Shown piece after piece: positions 44,449-53,421 of a stretch of 64,000 bases of DNA. Positions within the stretch are counted from its first letter, which is position 1, and every line of letters begins with the position of its first letter. Under the pieces are notes generated by a model, which was not told the DNA's origin, searched no databases, and saw nothing but the letters and a program-made list of their open reading frames with translations. Source of the DNA: JANPBY01 sp963851405. Its GTDB lineage: Bacteria; Actinomycetota; Actinomycetes; DATJPE01. The stretch is from NCBI GenBank assembly GCA_963851405.1, contig CAWKPB010000005.1:372001-436000 (forward strand), read 5' to 3'. The translations under genes were made by a program, and so were the position numbers.

Positions 44449-46248
44449 TCATTCAGTGACCGACGCCGCTCCGGATCCGACGGCCGACGGAGATGCCGAT
44501 GACTCGGACGCTGGCGCGCTGATCTCGCCCCCGTTTCCACGGCCTCTCCCGCGTCCACCGCGCCGACGACGGCGCCTCGCTGGGTCGGACGTCTCCGGGC
44601 TGGCCGATTCCGGCGCGCCGGATGTGGCTGCCGAGCCGGGTACGGCCCCAGAACTGGTCGCGGACTCGGAGACTGGCGCACCACTTCTGGTGCGCGTGCG
44701 GGTCCGCGAACGGGCCTTGCGCGGCCGATCGGCGGCGGAGTCCTTCCCGTCGTTCGAGGTGCCCGAAGACCGGCCCGACCGATTGGTGCTCGACCCCTGC
44801 GATCGTGATCCACCGGACTTCGAACTGCTGGGCTTCGTGCCACCACCCGAGCGGTCGCGGGCGACCTTTCCGGTCTCGCCTAGGTCCTCGACCTCCTCGG
44901 CGCCAAGGCCGGCCAGCGTCTGCGCCGATTTGGGCAGTTGCCCGGTCACGTGCTCGGGGATGTCGAGTGCGTCGTAGAGATGCTGCGACGTCGAGTACGT
45001 CTCCGCCGGGTCCTCGAAGTCGAGGCTGAGCGCCTTGTTGATCAGGGTCCACCGAGGAATGTCATCCCAGTCGACGAAGGTGACGGCAGTGCCGGAGGCA
45101 CCTGCGCGAGCCGTACGGCCGATTCGGTGGAGGTAGGTCTTCTCGTCCTCGGGGCACTGGTAGTTGACGACGTGGGTCACCCCGTCGACGTCGATGCCGC
45201 GGGCAGCCACATCGGTGGCTACCAAGACATCCACCTTGCCGTTGCGGAAGGCGCGCAGCGCTTGTTCGCGCGCGCCTTGCCCCAGGTCGCCGTGCACGGC
45301 GCCAGAGGCGAACCCGCGCGTGGCCAGTTCGTCGGACACCTTCTGGGCGGTGCGTTTGGTCCGGCAGAACACCATGGTGTGGCCGCGACCTTGCGCCTGC
45401 AGAATGCGGGCCAGCATCTCCACCTTGTCCATCGCGTGCGCGCGGAACACGTGTTGCTCGACGTTCGCGACGAACAGGCCGGCGTCTTCGGGGTCGTGCG
45501 CGCGGATGTGGGTCGGTTGGCTCATGTACTGCCGGGCGAGGGCAATCACCGGACCGGGCATGGTCGCGGAGAACAGCATCGTTTGGCGGCCCTCGGGGAT
45601 GAAGCGCAAGATCCGCTCGACGTCGGGCAGGAATCCCAGGTCCAACATCTCGTCGGCCTCATCCAGCACGAGCATCCGTACATGCCCGAGCTCGAGATCC
45701 CCCCGATTGGCGAGGTCGATCAGCCGGCCGGGGGTGCCGACGACGACCTCGATGCCCTTGCGCAGGGCTTCGATCTGGGGCTCGTACGCGCGGCCGCCGT
45801 ACACGGCCATGACGCGGACACCCCTCAGGCTGCCGGCAGCGTTGATGTCGCGGGTGACCTGAACGCAGAGTTCGCGGGTGGGGACGACGACCAGGGCCTG
45901 CGGCTTGCCGGGCGCGGCGAGGTCATCGAAGCCGGAGTCCTGCGGCCCGGAGACGCGCTGCAACAGCGGGATGCCGAAGCCGAGGGTCTTGCCAGTGCCC
46001 GTCTTGGCCTGGCCGATGACGTCGTTGCCCGCCAGCGCGACCGGAAGGGTCTGCTCCTGGATGGCGAAAGGTTCAGTGATGCCGACGGCTTCGAGCGCGT
46101 CGCAGGTCGCGGGGAGGACCCCGAGATCACGGAAGGTGGTCAGAGGAAACGCCTCTATTCGATTGGATGCGATCGAGCGCGGAGGCGGGGCTGCGCCACC
46201 CGGAGGGTTGGTCCGTACCGGAGGGCGCCCACATGCCTGATGCTTCAC
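44449..46248 (-). CDS. DEAD-box RNA helicase, RhlE-like, with basic C-terminal tail
   Basis: A helicase of about 560-600 residues. Core motifs are complete: Q motif AIQEQTLP, Walker A AKTGTGKT, PTREL, VLDEADEML, SAT, ARGID and HRIGRTARAG. After about residue 430 comes a low-complexity tail rich in Ser, Gly and Arg with an R-rich block RRRRRRGGRGRGRG. Such tails help RNA binding. The GTG at 46248 is the only in-frame start visible, but homology begins 35 residues later at TTFRDLG, preceded by a CTG, so a CTG start is possible. Position next to the ferritin-like gene matches mycobacterial order. Confidence 0.9.
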   Translation of the reverse strand: MKHQACGRPPVRTNPPGGAAPPPRSIASNRIEAFPLTTFRDLGVLPATCDALEAVGITEPFAIQEQTLPVALAGNDVIGQAKTGTGKTLGFGIPLLQRVSGPQDSGFDDLAAPGKPQALVVVPTRELCVQVTRDINAAGSLRGVRVMAVYGGRAYEPQIEALRKGIEVVVGTPGRLIDLANRGDLELGHVRMLVLDEADEMLDLGFLPDVERILRFIPEGRQTMLFSATMPGPVIALARQYMSQPTHIRAHDPEDAGLFVANVEQHVFRAHAMDKVEMLARILQAQGRGHTMVFCRTKRTAQKVSDELATRGFASGAVHGDLGQGAREQALRAFRNGKVDVLVATDVAARGIDVDGVTHVVNYQCPEDEKTYLHRIGRTARAGASGTAVTFVDWDDIPRWTLINKALSLDFEDPAETYSTSQHLYDALDIPEHVTGQLPKSAQTLAGLGAEEVEDLGETGKVARDRSGGGTKPSSSKSGGSRSQGSSTNRSGRSSGTSNDGKDSAADRPRKARSRTRTRTRSGAPVSESATSSGAVPGSAATSGAPESASPETSDPARRRRRRGGRGRGRGNGGEISAPASESSASPSAVGSGAASVTE

Positions 46249-46327
46249 GGAGTGCAGTCGCGCCCGCGCTCACGAGTACCCGCTGAGTGTATCCGCTGTT
46301 GCTTGACCCCATGACTACGCTGCGCCC

Positions 46328-47059
46328 ATGGGTGATGTGGTTCACGCTCCGGTCGGCATGGAGGTGTCGGTGACTCACGACGCGTGGGACGAGCCGGGCT
46401 ACCGCGCGGCTGTGGTCGACCTGGTCGGAGTTCTGGCCTACGGCGAGCTCAGTGCGTTCGAGCGGTTGGCTGCGGACGCTGCGCTCGCGCCGACGGTCGG
46501 GGACAAGGCGGAACTGGCGGGTATGGCGGTCGCCGAGTACCGCCACTTCGTGACCCTTCGGGATCGGCTGATCGAACTCGGCTCGGATCCAGAGGAAGCC
46601 ATGCAGCCCTTCCGCGAAGGCGTCGATGGCTTCCACGACTCGACCGCCCCTGCGGATTGGCTTGAGGGCCTGGTCAAGGCGTACGTCGGCGACGGCATCG
46701 GTTCCGACTTCTATCGAGAGGTCGCTGAGTACCTCGATCCACAAACCCGGGCTCTGGTTCTAGACGTGTGCGCGGACACCGGCCACTCCGATTTCGCCGT
46801 CGATCGCGTTCGGGCGGCCATCGCGGCCGATCCTCGGCTCGCCGGGCGGCTCGCTCTGTGGGGCCGCAGACTAGTGGGCGAGATGCTGAGTCAGGCCCAA
46901 CGAGTAGCCGCGGAACGCGACGCCTTGGTCACGTTGATCATCGGAGGCATGGGCCCCGACGATCAGCCGTCCCTTGATCTGATGGCCCTGTCGAACATGT
47001 TCACCCGGCTGACCGACAACCACACGCGTCGCATGCAGACCCTGGGCCTGTCCGCCTAA
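46328..47059 (+). CDS. Ferritin-like fold protein (tRNA hydroxylase-like family)
   Basis: A 243-residue all-helical protein of the ferritin-like superfamily. The metal-ligand pattern is visible as E...EYRH in the segment ending AVAEYRHF and a later glutamate-rich helix before DGFHDST. The group includes MiaE-like tRNA hydroxylases and uncharacterised actinobacterial proteins such as Rv3210c, whose neighbour is also a DEAD-box helicase. It is divergent from that helicase gene with 79 bp between. Function in RNA modification is suggested by context but not proven. Confidence 0.72.
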   Translation: MGDVVHAPVGMEVSVTHDAWDEPGYRAAVVDLVGVLAYGELSAFERLAADAALAPTVGDKAELAGMAVAEYRHFVTLRDRLIELGSDPEEAMQPFREGVDGFHDSTAPADWLEGLVKAYVGDGIGSDFYREVAEYLDPQTRALVLDVCADTGHSDFAVDRVRAAIAADPRLAGRLALWGRRLVGEMLSQAQRVAAERDALVTLIIGGMGPDDQPSLDLMALSNMFTRLTDNHTRRMQTLGLSA

Positions 47060-47184
47060 TCGTTGGGTTCGCGGCGATAGCGCTCAGGTCAGGCCACCGA
47101 ACTGCCGATATCCCGCGCAGGGGTGAGCACGCCCGGTCCCTAGGCGCCGCCAGAGGTGGTCCCGGGTTGCTCGCGGGAGGGGCG

Positions 47185-49473
47185 ATGTTGGCGGCATCTC
47201 GGTCATCGCAGACGAGTCGGTCCCTGCGCATCGTCCGTGTGTTGGGCGCTGTGGTCTGGGGCCTGCTCGCCTTTGGCGTGCTGCTAGCCGTCACCGTCGA
47301 ACTTCTGGACATCGATGCTCCCGACTCACAACCGTTGCTCCTCCTCATGCTGGCCAGCTTCTTCGCTGTCGTCATTGCACGGCTGGCGGCTGCTGCTGTG
47401 GGGTTCTCATCCCGTCGGTCCGCCCTGGTCGCCTTGACCGTTGGATTCCTGCTCTGGGCGGTCGCGTCCGCCGCACTCACGTCCGGAGAGTCGCTGACTG
47501 ACACCGAGTTCCCGTCGCGCGGGGAAACGGTCTTCCTGTTGGCCTACATCTGCATGGCGACCTTTCTGCTGCTCGATGTGAGGCGCCAGCGGGGGCACCC
47601 GGCGCGCGTTTGGCTCGAGACCGCCGTGATGTGTGGCGGCGCGGCGACCCTGGCCGGTGTGGTGGTGCTCACGCCGGTGGCGCTCGCATACGGAGCCGAA
47701 GGAATCCAAGGCTTCCTCGCCCTGCTCTATCCGTTGATTGACGTGCTGCTGGCCACCTTGGTCATCGGTCAAACGGTCATGCGGCTTCGCGATTGGACCC
47801 GCCCCACGTACTTCCTCACGATGGGCTTCGTGGTGCTGGCTTTCGCCGATGCCAGCCTGGCCCTCAATCTGCATCAAGACACCTACGTGTCGAGCCGGAT
47901 CGTAGATGTTCTGTACGGCCTCGGTTTCGCCCTGGTCTCGTCCGCGGCGTGCATGCGGCGACCCGAGCTCGCCCCCGTCACCTCCCATAACCCGCGGTCC
48001 TGGACCATGGTCTCGGCAGCCGCCGTTGCCCTGGGCGCCCTCGCGTTGCGGCCCAGCGGCGTGGCCACGTGGTACGTCAGCATCCCTGCCGTCGTCACCT
48101 TGATCGCAGTGGGCTGGCGGCTGGTGCTGGCGCTACGTGATGCTCAGGGAGCGGCCGAGGCGTTGCGCCTGTCCCGGACCGACGAGCTCACGGGGCTTCC
48201 GAACCGCAGAGCGGTGCTTGCGGAGATCGATGCCGGACTCAGCGACGGCAGGCCGCTGGCCCTCATGCTTCTTGACGTCGATGGCTTCAAGGACATCAAC
48301 GACAGCCTGGGCCATGCGGCCGGGGACGCTGTACTAGGCGCCGCCGCCGATCGGATGCGGCGGTCCATCGGTCCAGATCTCAGCGTGAGCCGACTCGGCG
48401 GAGACGAGTTCGCCCTAGTGGTTCGTGATGAGGACCCCATCGCGTTGATGGAGCGCGGGCAAGCTATCCGCACTGCGCTGCTGGAACCGCTTCGGGTCGA
48501 AGGGCTGGAGCTGGCGATCCGCGCTTCCGTCGGGATCACCGTTCGGCGCCCTGACGACACGCACGCCACCGATTTGTTGCGTCGCGCTGATGTGGCCATG
48601 TACGAGGCCAAGGTCGGCCGGTCCGGGACGCTGCTCTACGACGCCTCACGCGATGGCTTCTCGCGGCACCGGCTGCGGATGGCTGAGGATCTGCGGCGCG
48701 GGATCGGAGAGGGACAACTCGAAGTCTGGTACCAGCCGCAAGTCGATGCGACCACGGAGCGCGTCACCGGCATGGAGGGTTTGGTCCGCTGGAGGCACCC
48801 GAAGGAGGGCCTCTTGCTCCCGCTGCACTTCCTTCCCGACGCCCGGCGATCCGGCTTGATGCTGTCGCTGTCCGTGGCGGTAGCCGGACAGATCGTGGCT
48901 GACACTCGGCGATGGCTCGATGCCGGCTTCGACTTCCGGGTAAGCATGAACTGCGCGCCCCCTGAGTTGCTCGGCGGAAGCTTGCTACCCCGCCTGTTTG
49001 AGGCCATCGATGCGGCCGGGCTGCCGCCAGACGTCTTGGGCGTAGAGGTGACCGAGGACTCGTTCCTGTCCGACCCGGAGCGAGCGCGCGAGATGCTGCT
49101 GGAGATCCGAGATCACGAGGTCCAGGTCGCCATCGACGACTACGGCACCGGCTTCTCGTCCCTGGCCTATCTTCGCGACCTACCGATTCAAGAGCTGAAG
49201 ATGGACCGCTCGTTCGTGGGCACGATACGCACCGATGCGCGGAGTCGCGTCATTGTCAGTTCTACCAAGCAAATGGCCCATGCCATGGGTCTTCGGGTCG
49301 TGGCCGAAGGAGTGGAGAACTCAGAGACGGCGGCCGAGTTGATGGCCATGGGCGTCGACGTTCTCCAAGGCATGCATATCGCGGAGCCGATGCGTGCCTC
49401 CGACGTTTCCACGTGGACCCGACGATGGACCGAGGGACTAGCCGCGGCTCCGAGCGCCCGGTTGGGCGGCTGA
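47185..49473 (+). CDS. Membrane GGDEF-EAL c-di-GMP enzyme
   Basis: A 762-residue protein with about eight hydrophobic segments in the first 310 residues, then a GGDEF domain with the exact GGDEF motif at 405-409, and an EAL domain. In the EAL domain, the motif is EGL (Glu531-Gly-Leu), DD at 651-652, Lys672, and EGVE with Glu708; the metal and catalytic acids are present but several flanking positions are unusual. It may both make and break c-di-GMP, or one domain may be regulatory. GGGAGG lies before the ATG at 47185; a TTG at 47167 is less likely. It overlaps the convergent next gene by 36 bp. Confidence 0.92.
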   Translation: MLAASRSSQTSRSLRIVRVLGAVVWGLLAFGVLLAVTVELLDIDAPDSQPLLLLMLASFFAVVIARLAAAAVGFSSRRSALVALTVGFLLWAVASAALTSGESLTDTEFPSRGETVFLLAYICMATFLLLDVRRQRGHPARVWLETAVMCGGAATLAGVVVLTPVALAYGAEGIQGFLALLYPLIDVLLATLVIGQTVMRLRDWTRPTYFLTMGFVVLAFADASLALNLHQDTYVSSRIVDVLYGLGFALVSSAACMRRPELAPVTSHNPRSWTMVSAAAVALGALALRPSGVATWYVSIPAVVTLIAVGWRLVLALRDAQGAAEALRLSRTDELTGLPNRRAVLAEIDAGLSDGRPLALMLLDVDGFKDINDSLGHAAGDAVLGAAADRMRRSIGPDLSVSRLGGDEFALVVRDEDPIALMERGQAIRTALLEPLRVEGLELAIRASVGITVRRPDDTHATDLLRRADVAMYEAKVGRSGTLLYDASRDGFSRHRLRMAEDLRRGIGEGQLEVWYQPQVDATTERVTGMEGLVRWRHPKEGLLLPLHFLPDARRSGLMLSLSVAVAGQIVADTRRWLDAGFDFRVSMNCAPPELLGGSLLPRLFEAIDAAGLPPDVLGVEVTEDSFLSDPERAREMLLEIRDHEVQVAIDDYGTGFSSLAYLRDLPIQELKMDRSFVGTIRTDARSRVIVSSTKQMAHAMGLRVVAEGVENSETAAELMAMGVDVLQGMHIAEPMRASDVSTWTRRWTEGLAAAPSARLGG

Positions 49474-50181
49474 GCGGTCGTCGAACGCGGTGAGATCGAC
49501 GACGCGAGGCTTGAGAACGAAGGCCGCCGGGTCTGGGATCACCAAATCGAGGCCCTCCCCCATCGTGACCAGACGGTAGGTCTCCGGCTCGGTCCGTCGC
49601 TGTTGATCAAGCAACGAGGCGAAGTGCGCATAGATCGGGGTGCTGCTGGCCGATCCCAGGTATTCCCCGGACGACGCGCCGGGCAGCGTGTGCAGGACGA
49701 GGCCCATCGACCGGAACAGTCGGCGCAGCCGATCGTCCAAGATCGCGACGAAGGAGTGGACCTGGTTGGCGCGGGCCACGAGCACCAGGCCGTGGTAGAG
49801 CGCGGCGGCGACGCGAAGGTCGGAGCCAGTCAGCCCGCTGCGGATACCGAGCGTGCCCACGTCCCAGGTGGTCGCCGGGTCGAGATCGACCGATGCGGCG
49901 CTTCGAGAGCCATCGATTCCCCAAGGTGGACGCTCCAAGTCCACCAAGGTCTTCAGGCCGAGCTTGCTGGGACTGATCAGCCGACAGGTGCCGACCACCC
50001 GGGCGTCTTCTCGGGCTAACGCGAGGAAGGTCGAGGCGGCCTCGTAGGGGCCGTACTCCTCAAGGAGCTGCGCTTCGGAGTTCCCGTACCACCGAAGAAA
50101 CACCTCGGCCTCGCACGCGCGCGCTTCATCGAGATCGTCGCCTTCGGGATCGAAGACCAGATGGAGTCTGGGTGAAGGCAT
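49438..50181 (-). CDS. Unrecognised acyltransferase-like protein (possible GNAT/LuxI fold)
   Basis: A 247-residue soluble protein I cannot place in a known family. Features reminiscent of the GNAT-fold signal synthases (LuxI, FeeM) are a charged helix followed by VFLRWYG, then a VVGTCRLISPS strand, then WDVGTLGI with a helix AAALYHGLVLVARANQVHSFVAILDDRLRRLFRSMG, as in proteins that bind acyl-CoA or acyl carrier protein. No catalytic residues can be confirmed. Its 3' end overlaps the GGDEF-EAL gene tail-to-tail by 36 bp, and it lies close to DUF3107 and TetR on the same strand. Confidence 0.55.
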   Translation of the reverse strand: MPSPRLHLVFDPEGDDLDEARACEAEVFLRWYGNSEAQLLEEYGPYEAASTFLALAREDARVVGTCRLISPSKLGLKTLVDLERPPWGIDGSRSAASVDLDPATTWDVGTLGIRSGLTGSDLRVAAALYHGLVLVARANQVHSFVAILDDRLRRLFRSMGLVLHTLPGASSGEYLGSASSTPIYAHFASLLDQQRRTEPETYRLVTMGEGLDLVIPDPAAFVLKPRVVDLTAFDDRSAAQPGARSRG

Positions 50182-50243
50182 CTCGACACGTTCTCACGAG
50201 TGTGCATGCTCACCAGGGAGCGACGCTCGACGTGCTGGGACTG

Positions 50244-50471
50244 TTACAGGGAGCCGAACCCGACTTTGCGCGCTTCCGCCTCACCGATCTCGACGAAGGC
50301 CAGCTTGTCCACGGGCACCAGGACCTGCCGTCCCCTGTTGTCCTCGAGCACAAACAACCCACCCTCGGACTGCAGGGCGGCGGTCACGCTCGCGGTGATC
50401 TCCGACGCGCTCGCATCGCTTTCGACGATGAGTTCGCGGGGCGCTCCCCGGACACCGATCTTGACCTCCAC
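50244..50471 (-). CDS. DUF3107 family protein
   Basis: A 75-residue protein recognised from VEVKIGVRGAPRELIVESD at the start and the GRQVLVPVDKLAFVEIGEA block. The GTG start at 50471 has GGAGG six bases upstream, even though the frame runs further. In mycobacteria the homologue (Rv3208A) sits next to a TetR regulator, exactly as here. The function is unknown; the small beta-rich fold may bind protein or ligand. Confidence 0.88.
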   Translation of the reverse strand: MEVKIGVRGAPRELIVESDASASEITASVTAALQSEGGLFVLEDNRGRQVLVPVDKLAFVEIGEAEARKVGFGSL

Positions 50472-50577
50472 GCCAACCTCCGTCGCTGTCGTACCCCGAG
50501 GGTGGGGGACTGCTGCCAACCTAATGGAGGCCCATCGCCGATCGACATCGGGCGGCGGTCTGGGGCATCCCCGCGTG

Positions 50578-51222
50578 TCAGGTGGTACGCGGGAACCCGC
50601 CGATGCCGCGCCACGCCAAGCCCGAAAGCAGGCGGACAGCTGTCTCCTGATCAACCGGGGCATCGTCGTTGAGCCAGGCCCGCGCGCTCACCTGAGCCAA
50701 GCCGATCAGTCCGACGGCCAGCAGATGCGCTTCGTGGGAGGACAGGCCGGCGTCGGCTGCGATCACACGGGTGACAAGCTCGGCACACCGCCGATTGGCC
50801 GAGTCGACGCGGTCGCGCACCTCGGGTTCCGACGTCAGATCCGACTCGAAGACCAGCCGGAAAGCGCCGCCGTCTGCGGCCACGAATTCGTAGTAGGCGG
50901 AGATGGTCGCGTGCACCCGGTTCTTGTTGTCCGACGTGGACTCCAGGGCCTGCCCCACCGTGTTGACCATCCCCTCGGCGCTCTCATCGAGGAGCGCGAG
51001 GTAGAGCTCGAGCTTGCTGGGGAAGTGTTGATAGAGAACCGGTTTAGACACCCCGGCCCGCTCGGCGATGTCGTCCATGGCCGCCGCGTGGTAGCCCTGT
51101 GCGACGAACACGGAGCGGGCTGCATCGAGCAGTTGGACGCGACGCGCGAGGCGTGGCAGCCTCCCGCTACGCGCGTTCAGGGAGCTGCCGCTGCTGTCCA
51201 CGGCTTGCTCGGTCGCAGTCAC
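50578..51222 (-). CDS. TetR-family transcriptional regulator
   Basis: A 214-residue TetR repressor, similar in place to mycobacterial Rv3208. The N-terminal helix-turn-helix is at about 38-65 (AAMDDIAERAGVSKPVLYQHF), followed by a helical ligand domain. The GTG start at 51222 is 10 bases from a perfect 16-bp palindrome (51233-51248), almost certainly its own operator, so it probably represses itself and perhaps the downstream DUF3107 gene. The ligand and regulon are unknown. Confidence 0.9.
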   Translation of the reverse strand: MTATEQAVDSSGSSLNARSGRLPRLARRVQLLDAARSVFVAQGYHAAAMDDIAERAGVSKPVLYQHFPSKLELYLALLDESAEGMVNTVGQALESTSDNKNRVHATISAYYEFVAADGGAFRLVFESDLTSEPEVRDRVDSANRRCAELVTRVIAADAGLSSHEAHLLAVGLIGLAQVSARAWLNDDAPVDQETAVRLLSGLAWRGIGGFPRTT

Positions 51223-51232
51223 GGGGGTTGAG

Positions 51233-51248
51233 CCTACTCGCGAGTAGG
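51233..51248. promoter_or_regulatory. 16-bp palindromic operator for the TetR regulator
   Basis: CCTACTCG immediately followed by CGAGTAGG forms a perfect 16-bp palindrome, 11 bases upstream of the tetR start and 66 bases upstream of the mprA-like start on the other strand. This is the typical size and symmetry of TetR operators. It could regulate both divergent genes. Confidence 0.7.
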
Positions 51249-51313
51249 TGTGATCCCTCGCTCATCGAGACCGTTGGCCGTTGCCGGGCCAGGACGTGGG
51301 TCACACTGGGCGG

Positions 51314-52003
51314 ATGCGCATCCTGGTCGCTGACGATGACCCCTCCGTCCGAGAGTCACTGCGACGATCCCTGGCATTCAACGGCTACGACGTCGTGACC
51401 GCGGGCGACGGCGCGGAGGCCCTGAGCTTGATCACAGCCGACGCCCCTGACGCGGTCATTCTCGATGTGATGATGCCTAGAGTCGACGGTCTGCAGGCCT
51501 GCCGCACGTTGCGGTCGCAAGGCAACGATCTACCGGTGCTCATGCTCACCGCTCGAGACGGAGTGGCTGATCGCGTGGCCGGGCTGGACGCCGGCGCCGA
51601 TGACTACCTCCCCAAGCCCTTCGCCCTCGAAGAGCTGCTCGCTCGGCTAAGGGCGCTCCTTCGCCGCACCAGCCAGCGGTCCGCGGACGAGACGGAGGAC
51701 CTGCTGACCTTCGGCGACCTCAGCCTCGACCCAGTGACCCGCGACGTCAGCCGAGGCACCCGACCTCTTCGTTTGACTCGTACCGAGTTCTCGCTGCTGG
51801 ACCTGTTCCTGCGTAGCCCACGCCGCGTGTTGTCGAGAGCCTTCATCCTGGATGAGGTGTGGGGGTTCGACTTCCCCACGACCGCGAACTCACTCGAGGT
51901 CTATGTGGGGTATCTCCGCCGCAAGACCGAAGAAGACGGCGAGCCACGCCTGCTGCACACGGTCCGCGGGGTCGGATACGTCTTGCGCGAGACCGCTCCG
52001 TGA
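51314..52003 (+). CDS. mprA: OmpR-type response regulator, MprA-like
   Basis: A 229-residue OmpR-type regulator with Asp7-9 acidic cluster, phospho-acceptor Asp51 in ILDVMMP, the KPFALEEL lysine, and a winged-helix C terminus (RLTRTEFSLLDLFLRSPRRVLSR, then VRGVGYVLR). In M. tuberculosis mprA-mprB-pepD controls envelope stress; the same order of regulator, kinase and HtrA-type protease is found here, so the symbol is given by synteny. It starts at ATG 51314 and overlaps the kinase by four bases. Confidence 0.85.
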   Translation: MRILVADDDPSVRESLRRSLAFNGYDVVTAGDGAEALSLITADAPDAVILDVMMPRVDGLQACRTLRSQGNDLPVLMLTARDGVADRVAGLDAGADDYLPKPFALEELLARLRALLRRTSQRSADETEDLLTFGDLSLDPVTRDVSRGTRPLRLTRTEFSLLDLFLRSPRRVLSRAFILDEVWGFDFPTTANSLEVYVGYLRRKTEEDGEPRLLHTVRGVGYVLRETAP

Positions 52004-53406
52004 GCCTGCGGGCCAGGCTGTCGCTGCTCGTCGCCCTCGCCGTCGCCTTCGGTATCGCCCTGGTGGCCATCGCCGCCTACATCACTGTGAGCACCCAACT
52101 GCGGGCCCAGCTCGACGCGGGCCTGCTCGGTCGGGCGGAAGCGGCCGTCAACTCGCCACTCGCCAGTCCCGACCTCCTCGTCAAGGTGCCGGCGGCGGCG
52201 CTGGGCGCGGGGGACGTGCAGATCGCCGTGTTGAGCGCCGATGGCCGAGCCTTCTTCGCCCAGGGTGGCCCGCAGCCTCCGCTCGGTCCGGCGGAGCTCT
52301 CCGTCGCGCGCTCGCAAACGCCCCGCTCCTTGGTGTCCGCACTCGATGCGAGCGGACAAGAGGTTCGGGTTGCCGCGGTTCCCGTGCCCGGCTGCCAGGG
52401 TGGTTGCGCATTGGTCCTCGCGCAGTCCACCGCGCAGTTGGAGCGGACGTTGGGCAGGTTGTCGGTCGTCTTGCTGCTGGTCGGTTTGGTCGGTGTCGGG
52501 CTGGCAGCGGTGGCGGGACTGATCGTGGCGCAGGCCGGGCTTCGTCCGGTGGAACGGTTGACCGACGCTGCGGAGCACGTCAGCCGGACCGGGGTGCCAG
52601 AACCGCTCGATATCAAGGAAGGTCCCCCTCAGGACGAGATCGCCCGGCTCGCGTCAGCCTTCAATGCCATGCTCGCCGCACTGGCGGAGAGCCGGGATCG
52701 ACAGCGCCAACTAGTCGCAGATGCCGGACATGAGTTGAGGACGCCGCTGACCAGTCTGCGAACGAACCTGGATCTGTTGGCCCAGTCCGATGCCGCTGCT
52801 TCTCGGGGCCAACGCCCGCTTGCGGAGGAGGAGCGGGCGGCGCTGCTGGCTGATGTCCGCGGCCAGATCGAGGAGTTGACCGCGCTGGTGGGCGACCTAG
52901 TCGAGTTGGCCCGAGAAGACCCGGTCCACCCGGCGGCCGAGCCGATCGATCTTGCGCTCGTGGTGGAGCGTGCGGTCACTCGGGCTCAACGCAGGGCGCC
53001 GAGCATCACCTTCACCGTCGACCTCGACCCGTCACCGATGACTGGAGACCCGACCCAACTCGAGCGGGCCGTGGTGAACCTGTTGGACAATGCCGCCCGC
53101 TGGAGCCCCGAGGGCGGGGTGGTGTGGGTCCAGCTGAAGGCCGGCCGATTGGTGGTGGTCGACGAAGGGCCGGGGATCGCCGACCGGGACCTGCCCTACG
53201 TCTTTGAGCGCTTCTATCGTTCTGTGGACGCCCGCGGCGAACCAGGTTCCGGATTAGGGCTGGCGATCGTCCGACAGGCCACCGAACGCCACGGGGGCAC
53301 CGTGTCTGCGGGGCGAGCCGAAAACGGAGGTGCCCGGCTGACCATGGAGTTCCCCGCGGTGACCGACCTGGCGGGCCCCGGTGACGTAGTGACCCGGGAG
53401 TCTTAG
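52000..53406 (+). CDS. mprB: Sensor histidine kinase, MprB-like
   Basis: A 468-residue kinase from the GTG at 52000, which overlaps the regulator stop. Membrane segments at about 8-28 and 150-170 bracket an extracytoplasmic sensor domain; HAMP follows, then HisKA with phospho-acceptor His244 in AGHELRTPLTS, then HATPase with NLLDNAARWSPEG, DEGPGI and GSGLGLAIV. The longer upstream frame antiparallel to the regulator is not real. It is partner of the MprA-like regulator. Confidence 0.88.
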   Translation: MSLRARLSLLVALAVAFGIALVAIAAYITVSTQLRAQLDAGLLGRAEAAVNSPLASPDLLVKVPAAALGAGDVQIAVLSADGRAFFAQGGPQPPLGPAELSVARSQTPRSLVSALDASGQEVRVAAVPVPGCQGGCALVLAQSTAQLERTLGRLSVVLLLVGLVGVGLAAVAGLIVAQAGLRPVERLTDAAEHVSRTGVPEPLDIKEGPPQDEIARLASAFNAMLAALAESRDRQRQLVADAGHELRTPLTSLRTNLDLLAQSDAAASRGQRPLAEEERAALLADVRGQIEELTALVGDLVELAREDPVHPAAEPIDLALVVERAVTRAQRRAPSITFTVDLDPSPMTGDPTQLERAVVNLLDNAARWSPEGGVVWVQLKAGRLVVVDEGPGIADRDLPYVFERFYRSVDARGEPGSGLGLAIVRQATERHGGTVSAGRAENGGARLTMEFPAVTDLAGPGDVVTRES

Positions 53407-53421
53407 CCTTCCCTCGACTGA

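Noticed and set aside
51248..51306. GTGTGA/TCACAC inverted pair upstream of the mprA-like gene
   Set aside because: Six-base arms 47 bases apart; too weak to call an operator.
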